Source of the DNA: Pseudoselenomonas ruminantium
Lineage (GTDB): Bacteria > Bacillota > Negativicutes > Selenomonadales > Selenomonadaceae
Direction: 5' to 3'
DNA length: 64,000 bases
Assembly (NCBI GenBank): GCA_015058625.1
Contig: SVCA01000007.1
Coordinates: 108,191-172,190 of the forward strand
This document shows, in pieces, positions 59,494 to 64,000 of this stretch. Position 1 is the first letter of the stretch. The number at the start of each line of letters is the position of its first letter. The translations under genes and the position numbers were made by a program. Below the pieces are notes generated by a model. That model saw only the letters and a list, made by a program, of their open reading frames with translations, was not told the origin of the DNA and ran no database searches.

Positions 59494-60632
59494 CAGTGGC
59501 GCTCCCGATTATCCCGGCTCCGCTTATCCCCGCGCTTGTTGTTCTTGGGGCGGTTGTCCCGGTTCCCCCGGCGGTGGCCTGCGTCCCGGCTGTCCCGGCT
59601 GCGGTTATGGCTGTTATGGGAACGGTGGCCGCCCTCACGGCGGTTATCCCGATTCTCCCGATTTTCGCGGGGACGGCGCTCCCGCCGCTCGCCGCGGTCG
59701 GAATGTTTGTTTTCTGCACCTTCGCCAAAGTCCTCAGCCAAAATCTCTGCGGCCTCAGACTCCTGTTCCTCATAGGCCGCCATCATGGAAGCGGCCATGC
59801 TGGTATCGTCCTCATCCTTTTCGATGACATCTTCCCAGGCGGCCACGATGGTACGGCCGGAATCGAGCAGGATGGTGGCCGAGCGGCGCTGCTGGTTCAG
59901 CGAGATGACCTTGCCCTCACCTTCCACGGACACCACGCGGGAACCCTGGGAGGGCGGCATGATTTTCTTCTGCTTATGGGGGCAGTTCTCCCCGCAGTAG
60001 CAGTCGTTTTCGTATTTTAGGCAGCACATAAGACGGCCGCAGATACCGGAAATCTTCGTGGGATTTAAGGACAGGTTCTGGTCCTTGGCCATGCGGATGG
60101 ACACGGGCTCAAAGTCGCCTAAGAACGTCGCACAGCAAAGCGGCCGCCCGCAGCAGCCAATGCCGCCCATAAACTTGGCCTCATCACGGACGCCAATCTG
60201 GCGCAGTTCAATGCGGGTGCGGAACACAGCCGCCAAATCCTTGACGAGCTCGCGGAAGTCGATACGGCCGTCAGCGGTGAAGTAGAAGATAATCTTGTTC
60301 ATGTCGAAGGTGTATTCCACCTCCACCAGATTCATGGGCAGGCCATGGGCCGCGATTTTTTCCTCGCAGATGCCAAAGGCTTCCTTCTCCTTCTCCTTGT
60401 TTTCCGCGATGCGGCGGATGTCGGATTCATTGGCAATGCGGTGCACGACCTTGAGCGGCGGAACAATCTTGTCCTCCGACTCCTCCCGCGGGCCGATTAC
60501 AGTCTCGCCGCATTCCATGCCCCGGGCCGTCTCCACAATAACCTTATCACCGAGCTTGATGTCCAGATTGCCCGGCGCAAAATAATAAATCTTGCCCGCC
60601 TTCTTGAAGCGGACACCGATAATCGTCTGCAT
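59493..60632 (-). CDS. ricT: RicT (YaaT/PSP1 domain) with Arg-rich disordered tail
   Basis: 379 residues. The PSP1 domain (residues 1-about 275) holds the Cys pattern GGIGCCGRPLCCATFLGDF, SGICGRLMCCLKYENDCYCG and ENCPHKQKK. In Bacillus RicT binds Fe-S clusters with RicA and RicF, steers RNase Y maturation of mRNA and affects sporulation and biofilms. The last 80 residues (from about 300) are almost only Arg, Asn, Asp, Gly, His, Glu and Ser (RRPRENRENRDNRREGGHR-type runs) and must be disordered; this tail is absent from the Bacillus protein. The ATG at 60632 follows AGGAG. Confidence 0.95.
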   Translation of the reverse strand: MQTIIGVRFKKAGKIYYFAPGNLDIKLGDKVIVETARGMECGETVIGPREESEDKIVPPLKVVHRIANESDIRRIAENKEKEKEAFGICEEKIAAHGLPMNLVEVEYTFDMNKIIFYFTADGRIDFRELVKDLAAVFRTRIELRQIGVRDEAKFMGGIGCCGRPLCCATFLGDFEPVSIRMAKDQNLSLNPTKISGICGRLMCCLKYENDCYCGENCPHKQKKIMPPSQGSRVVSVEGEGKVISLNQQRRSATILLDSGRTIVAAWEDVIEKDEDDTSMAASMMAAYEEQESEAAEILAEDFGEGAENKHSDRGERRERRPRENRENRDNRREGGHRSHNSHNRSRDSRDAGHRRGNRDNRPKNNKRGDKRSRDNRERH

Positions 60633-60692
60633 AAAAATCTCCTACATTTATATATAATCTGCCCCAGGGCGTGTTGATTAATTCAATCCACC

Positions 60693-61700
60693 CTAGCGGC
60701 AGTCCATTAAGCGAATAAAATAACCTTCCATCTGCAGGCGCAGATTCACATTGGCCTGCAGGCGGTGCAGCAGTTCGCGGGTCTCCCGAAGCATGGCAAA
60801 GAGCTTTCCCTTGGAAAACTGCGGCAAAAGTTCTGCCAGAGGCCTTCGCAAATCGCCATTATAAAGCAGGGCTGTGCCACCGTCTTCGTAGAGCAGCAGC
60901 ATATCCCGCAGCAGCATATGGAAGTAGCCCACCCATTCGGCCAGACTCTCCCTATCCATTTCCCCTTTGGCCGCCGCTTCCTCCCATAATTTTGACAGAG
61001 TAAGGGAGGGCAAAGCTGTCAGGAACGAGAGCGCATTATCCCGCAGTTCCAGCCCGCCATGCTGGGCAAGCTTCAAGGCCTGTCCTAAGCTGCCATCGGC
61101 CAGAAAAGCCAGTTTTTCCGCTTCGTCTGCGGGCAGCTGCCGTTTCAGCAACTCCCCCCGGACTTCCTCATGGGAAAGAGGCCCGAAGGCCAGCGGCATA
61201 CAACGGGACACAATGGTATCCAAAAGTCTGCTTCTATCACGCGCTATGAGAATAAAGGTTACCTGCCCTTCCGGTTCCTCCAGCGTCTTTAGGAGGCTGT
61301 TGGCCGCAGGCTCGTTCATGGTATCCGCATCATCAATGAGCACCACCCGGCGCCCGGCGCGCACCGCAGAGCGGGACACCACCGTCTGCATCTCCCGGAT
61401 TTCCTCAATGCGGATGATGCGGGTGGATTTGCCCCGCACCTCCGGCACCAGCTCATAGTAATCGGGGTGAGTGCCTGCCGCCATAGCCCGGCAGTTGTCG
61501 CAAAGTCCGCAGGGAGCATGGTCATGGCCGCAGAGAATAGCGGCCGCAAGAATCTGGGCACAGAGTTTCTTGCCAATCCCCGCCGCCCCGGTAAAGAGCA
61601 GGGCATGGGGAAGGCGCCCCTCCTGCAGGAGAGCCGTCAGCTCCTGAACCTGTGCCCTATGACCTGTCAAACTGTCCCAACGAATTTCCACAATTTCCAC
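60693..61700 (-). CDS. holB: DNA polymerase III subunit delta-prime
   Basis: Clamp-loader subunit that helps place the sliding clamp on DNA. 335 residues. AAA+ Walker A GAAGIGKKLCAQIL, zinc-binding Cys set CGHDHAPCGLCDNC, Walker B RRVVLIDDADTMNEPAANSL, and SRC motif LLDTIVSRCMPLAF. The Walker A is GAAGIGKK, and whether ATP is bound is unclear, as usual for delta-prime. Two GTG codons (61700 and 61691) can start it; neither has a strong ribosome site. Lies between yaaR and ricT as in Bacillus. Confidence 0.95.
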   Translation of the reverse strand: MEIVEIRWDSLTGHRAQVQELTALLQEGRLPHALLFTGAAGIGKKLCAQILAAAILCGHDHAPCGLCDNCRAMAAGTHPDYYELVPEVRGKSTRIIRIEEIREMQTVVSRSAVRAGRRVVLIDDADTMNEPAANSLLKTLEEPEGQVTFILIARDRSRLLDTIVSRCMPLAFGPLSHEEVRGELLKRQLPADEAEKLAFLADGSLGQALKLAQHGGLELRDNALSFLTALPSLTLSKLWEEAAAKGEMDRESLAEWVGYFHMLLRDMLLLYEDGGTALLYNGDLRRPLAELLPQFSKGKLFAMLRETRELLHRLQANVNLRLQMEGYFIRLMDCR

Positions 61701-61710
61701 TCACTTAATT

Positions 61711-62163
61711 TCACATATACAAATCCACCAGCATCCCCCGGATGGCATCATGGCTGGCCACGATGTCGAGCTGGTCAGACTGTCCCAAACGGATTTTCTC
61801 CGCCATTTCCTCCAGCTTCTTGTCGATTTTCCGCACGGTGGTATAGACCTTCTGCCGCCCCATTCTGTCCCAGCCGGCCTGGCTATGGAGCTCGTACATG
61901 CGGTTCACCGCTTCTCCCACGAAGTTCTTGATTAAAGTGCGGTAGGATTTCAGCTCATCATAAGTAGGGGTCTTGGAAAGCCTTGCCCCCTGCTCGTCAA
62001 TCTGCTTCAAGAGTTTGTCCAGCTGCTCCGTTGAGAGGCTGTCCTCCTGCTCTAAAAGCTCCATGGAAAATTCCGTATCCCCGCTTTCCACCCGCTCTTC
62101 CCGGCCCATTACCCGGGTAAAAGCTGTCTCCTGAGTGGCACGGCTGTCAACTTTCAGTGGCAT
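61711..62163 (-). CDS. yaaR: YaaR family protein (DUF327)
   Basis: A 150-residue helical cytoplasmic protein. The family block TPTYDELKSYRTLIKNFVGE followed by MYELHSQAGWDRMGRQKVYT and VRKIDKKLEEMAEKI is clear. Function unknown; always found beside holB and ricT in Firmicutes. Three nearby in-frame starts exist (62172 GTG, 62169 ATG, 62163 ATG); the last is best placed after GGGTGAT. First gene of the yaaR-holB-ricT-trmN-rsmI-GH3 run. Confidence 0.93.
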   Translation of the reverse strand: MPLKVDSRATQETAFTRVMGREERVESGDTEFSMELLEQEDSLSTEQLDKLLKQIDEQGARLSKTPTYDELKSYRTLIKNFVGEAVNRMYELHSQAGWDRMGRQKVYTTVRKIDKKLEEMAEKIRLGQSDQLDIVASHDAIRGMLVDLYM

Positions 62164-62242
62164 AATCATCACCCGCTTCGCCTAGGATTTGTTATACTTA
62201 GCTATAATAAATTATAGCGGTTTAATGGGTATTATGCAATAG

Positions 62243-62266
62243 AAAAACCGCCCCCGCAGGGACGGT
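62243..62266 (-). terminator. terminator after the small His-rich exported protein gene
   Basis: Minus strand ACCGTCCC / GGGGCGGT (one G-T pair) with a short loop and TTTTTC after it. Confidence 0.7.
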
Positions 62267-62285
62267 CATTCGTGGAAAACAGGAA

Positions 62286-62618
62286 TCAATGATGATGTCT
62301 GTTCTGACGCTCATAGTCCGCCTTAATCTGCTTGACGGCCTCATCATGGCGATTCTGTTCATGCTTCATTTTCTTGTCAAATTCCTGCTGCGTAATCTTG
62401 CCATGTCTAAGCTCATAACGCAAGGACAGGATGTTCTGTCTGTGCACGCGTTCCTCTTCCTGCATGCGGTGGCTGTACTCATTGTGGGTGCCATCTTCGT
62501 AAGCGGCCTCATGGTGAGCAGCTTCCGTAACAGAACTCATGGACATGCCGGCAATGCCAAAGCTCATTACCCCAGCCAAAGCCAATGCGGCGATTTTCTT
62601 ATGATTTACCTTAAACAT
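62286..62618 (-). CDS. small exported His-rich helical protein with SHOCT-like end
   Basis: A 110-residue precursor: signal peptide (KKIAALALAGVMSFGIAGMS, cleavage near TEAA), then a very charged, His-rich helix (AHHEAAYEDGTHNEYSHRMQ) and a C-terminal segment LRHGKITQQEFDKKMKHEQN that resembles the SHOCT motif, ending HHH. The layout recalls small periplasmic stress or metal-binding proteins such as Spy/CpxP, but no family can be named. It has its own terminator and no operon partner. Confidence 0.7.
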   Translation of the reverse strand: MFKVNHKKIAALALAGVMSFGIAGMSMSSVTEAAHHEAAYEDGTHNEYSHRMQEEERVHRQNILSLRYELRHGKITQQEFDKKMKHEQNRHDEAVKQIKADYERQNRHHH

Positions 62619-62736
62619 TATATCGACTCCCTAACGCAATGAATTTATTGTTATACCATCCTTACTATACATTGTTTTCAGATTTTTTTCATTAGGAACG
62701 GATTAAATTTCCATTAATTTTTGATTAGGCTTTGAA

Positions 62737-63384
62737 CTATGCTTCCTCGATGATGATGATTTCCAAATCCCGCCGTCCGAAAGCCAGGGCTTCTTCGTGA
62801 CTGTCAAAGGCCACATCAATGCGGTGCCCCTTGATGGAGCCGCCGATATCTTCGGCCACGGCCTCACCGTAACCGGGAATGAACACGCGGGTGCCCAAGG
62901 GAATCATGTTGGGGTCCACGGCAATGACGCCATGACGCACGAGGGTGCCGCTGGCGGTATGTTTGCTGTTGCCCGGGTCGTAGGCACTGTAGCCCGAAGC
63001 CGACACATACATGGCATGGCCGGTGGGAATGGAATCCCCTTCGTGATGAACCGCGCGGGCCTTGGTATGCGTCTTTGCCGGAGTTTCCTTGCTTTCGTAG
63101 GTCTTGCCGCCGGAAAGATAATAATAGGTGCCATCACCGCAGATACCGTCCACGGTCAGGCCACGGGCTTTCTGGAATTTTTTGATGGCTGCCACCGTCA
63201 GCGGACCGCAATCGCCATCCGCCGCACTTTCGAGGAAGCCCTGCTCAATCAAAAGTTCCTGTACGTGGCGCACAGCCTCGCCTGTGGAACCTTGCTTCAC
63301 CAATATCGAGGCAGCCGCCGGGACTGCCGTACAACACATGAATACCAGGGTAAATAAGACTAACCGAAATGTTTGCTTACGCAA
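62737..63384 (-). CDS. cell-wall protein with peptidoglycan-binding and 3D domains
   Basis: A 215-residue exported protein. Signal peptide (RLVLFTLVFMCCTAVPAAAS), a PG_binding_1 domain (GSTGEAVRHVQELLIEQGFL to DGICGDGTYYYL), a linker, and a 3D domain (named for three Asp) with SGYSAYDPGN, GVIAVDPNMIPLGTRVFIPG, AVAEDIGGSIKGHRIDVAFD. The 3D fold is the MltA/RpfB-type lytic transglycosylase core, so it probably trims peptidoglycan during growth or germination-like events. The start is a TTG at 63384, six bases after GAGGTG; longer starts have no ribosome site. Confidence 0.9.
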   Translation of the reverse strand: MRKQTFRLVLFTLVFMCCTAVPAAASILVKQGSTGEAVRHVQELLIEQGFLESAADGDCGPLTVAAIKKFQKARGLTVDGICGDGTYYYLSGGKTYESKETPAKTHTKARAVHHEGDSIPTGHAMYVSASGYSAYDPGNSKHTASGTLVRHGVIAVDPNMIPLGTRVFIPGYGEAVAEDIGGSIKGHRIDVAFDSHEEALAFGRRDLEIIIIEEA

Positions 63385-63541
63385 TAAAACCACCTCACCA
63401 GCTTCTCTATCCATTTTCACTTATGCAATACCAAGGATATTTTAGCAAAAACCGTCAGTTTCCGTCAAACGAAGGGCAAGTCTTTCGTTTCCTGCAAATA
63501 ACAGAAAAAGCGCCGCTTTCGCGACGCTATGCCTTTTCAAG

Positions 63542-63627
63542 TGGTGGGCAGGGATGGATTCGAACCATCGTAATCCGAAGATGACAGATTTACAGTCTGT
63601 TGCCTTTAACCACTCGGCCACCTACCC
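63542..63627 (-). tRNA. tRNA-Tyr (GUA)
   Basis: 86 bases with encoded CCA and a long variable arm. Anticodon GTA in the loop CTGTAAA; acceptor GGGTAGG pairs with CCTGCCC. Confidence 0.95.
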
Positions 63628-63634
63628 ATAAAAA

Positions 63635-63712
63635 TGGTGACCCAGGAGGGACTCGAACCCCCGACCCTTTGATTCGTAGTCAAATACTCTAATCCAACTG
63701 AGCTACTGAGTC
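63635..63712 (-). tRNA. tRNA-Arg (ACG)
   Basis: Anticodon ACG in the loop CTACGAA; acceptor GACTCAG pairs with CTGGGTC; CCA encoded. Confidence 0.95.
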
Positions 63713-63739
63713 ATTGTATATATTGAAGTTTTTTGTAAT

Positions 63740-63816
63740 TGGTGGGCCCACTTGGACTCGAACCAAGGACCGACCGGTTATGAGCCGGTTGCTCTAACCA
63801 ACTGAGCTATAGGCCC
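63740..63816 (-). tRNA. tRNA with CAU anticodon (Met, or Ile2)
   Basis: Anticodon CAT in the loop CTCATAA; acceptor GGGCCTA pairs with TGGGCCC region; CCA encoded. Elongator Met and lysidine-modified Ile2 tRNAs look alike here. The body (TAGCTCAGTTGGTTAGAGCA) fits both, so identity is left open. Confidence 0.93.
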
Positions 63817-63843
63817 AAGTTTACATCAAACTTACAAACAATA

Positions 63844-63919
63844 TGGAGCGGAAAACGAGACTCGAACTCGCGACCCCCACCTTGGCAAGGTGATGCTCTA
63901 CCAACTGAGCTATTTCCGC
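63844..63919 (-). tRNA. tRNA-Gly (GCC), copy 1
   Basis: Anticodon GCC in the loop TTGCCAA; acceptor GCGGAAA pairs with TTTCCGC; CCA encoded. Confidence 0.95.
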
Positions 63920-63925
63920 ATTTTA

Positions 63926-64000
63926 TGGAGCGGAAAACGAGACTCGAACTCGCGACCCCCACCTTGGCAAGGTGATGCTCTACCAACTGAGCTATTTCCG
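63926..64000 (-). tRNA. tRNA-Gly (GCC), copy 2, one base short at the window edge
   Basis: Identical to copy 1 over all visible bases and separated by six bases; the 5-prime G would be base 64001. A recent tandem duplication. Confidence 0.95.

Overview
The window reads as a chromosome segment of a flagellated, anaerobic, diderm Firmicute of the Negativicutes, most likely Selenomonadaceae (Selenomonas or a close relative). Three things point there: a two-partner secretion pair that needs an outer membrane sits beside Firmicutes-type gene orders and controls (yaaR-holB-ricT-trmN-rsmI, a trpS T-box, SCIFF peptide plus maturase); there are four flagellin genes; and the metabolism includes hybrid cluster protein, flavodoxin and uronate isomerase. 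The genus is inference. Nearly every gene lies on the minus strand. The exceptions are a TauE/SafE permease, trpS and a tiny toxin-like gene.

Layout. 1-2405: end of a flagellar operon (flgM, flgN, a second FlgN-like gene, flgK cut by the window edge), preceded by a YvyF-like gene. 2483-12693: tpsA-tpsB, with a 2826-residue repeat-rich exoprotein and its outer-membrane transporter. 12891-24309: a flagellin island with four flagellins of 439, 973, 584 and 626 residues. The 584-residue one carries a zinc-protease motif (flagellinolysin type). Two GT8 glycosyltransferases lie between the flagellins, and an intact nucleotidyltransferase gene plus a truncated copy mark a duplication. 24430-31332: GGGtGRT protein, a NifU-like scaffold, and the glycolytic cluster gap-pgk-tpiA-gpmI. 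31678-38528: SCIFF system, PHP phosphatase, TSCPD protein, several envelope or unknown proteins, uronate isomerase. 38552-49793: CstA transporter, clostripain-like peptidase, TauE/SafE, ABC exporter, Hcp behind a Crp/Fnr-type operator, a protein of four exact 42-residue repeats, and a kinase/regulator pair. 49924-57894: T-box-trpS, chemoreceptor, a SHMT-like protein lacking its PLP lysine, a Fur-box-controlled DUF3793-flavodoxin operon, a par/Fst-like type I toxin-antitoxin locus, and a GH3 lipoprotein. 57909-64000: rsmI-trmN-ricT-holB-yaaR, two small exported proteins and five tRNA genes.

Shared control can be read from the bases. Sigma-28-like promoters (TAAA/TTAA/TAAG, 15 bases, NNCGATAN) lie before flgM, three flagellin units and a zinc-ribbon membrane protein at 35801-36445, which suggests that last gene belongs to the motility regulon. 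The most notable items are the type I toxin-antitoxin locus at 56460-56720, the protease flagellin at 17517-19271, the inactivated SHMT paralogue at 53658-54944, the 42-residue repeat protein at 47273-47893, and two large intergenic inverted-repeat regions. All family names come from reading motifs by eye. No database search was run.
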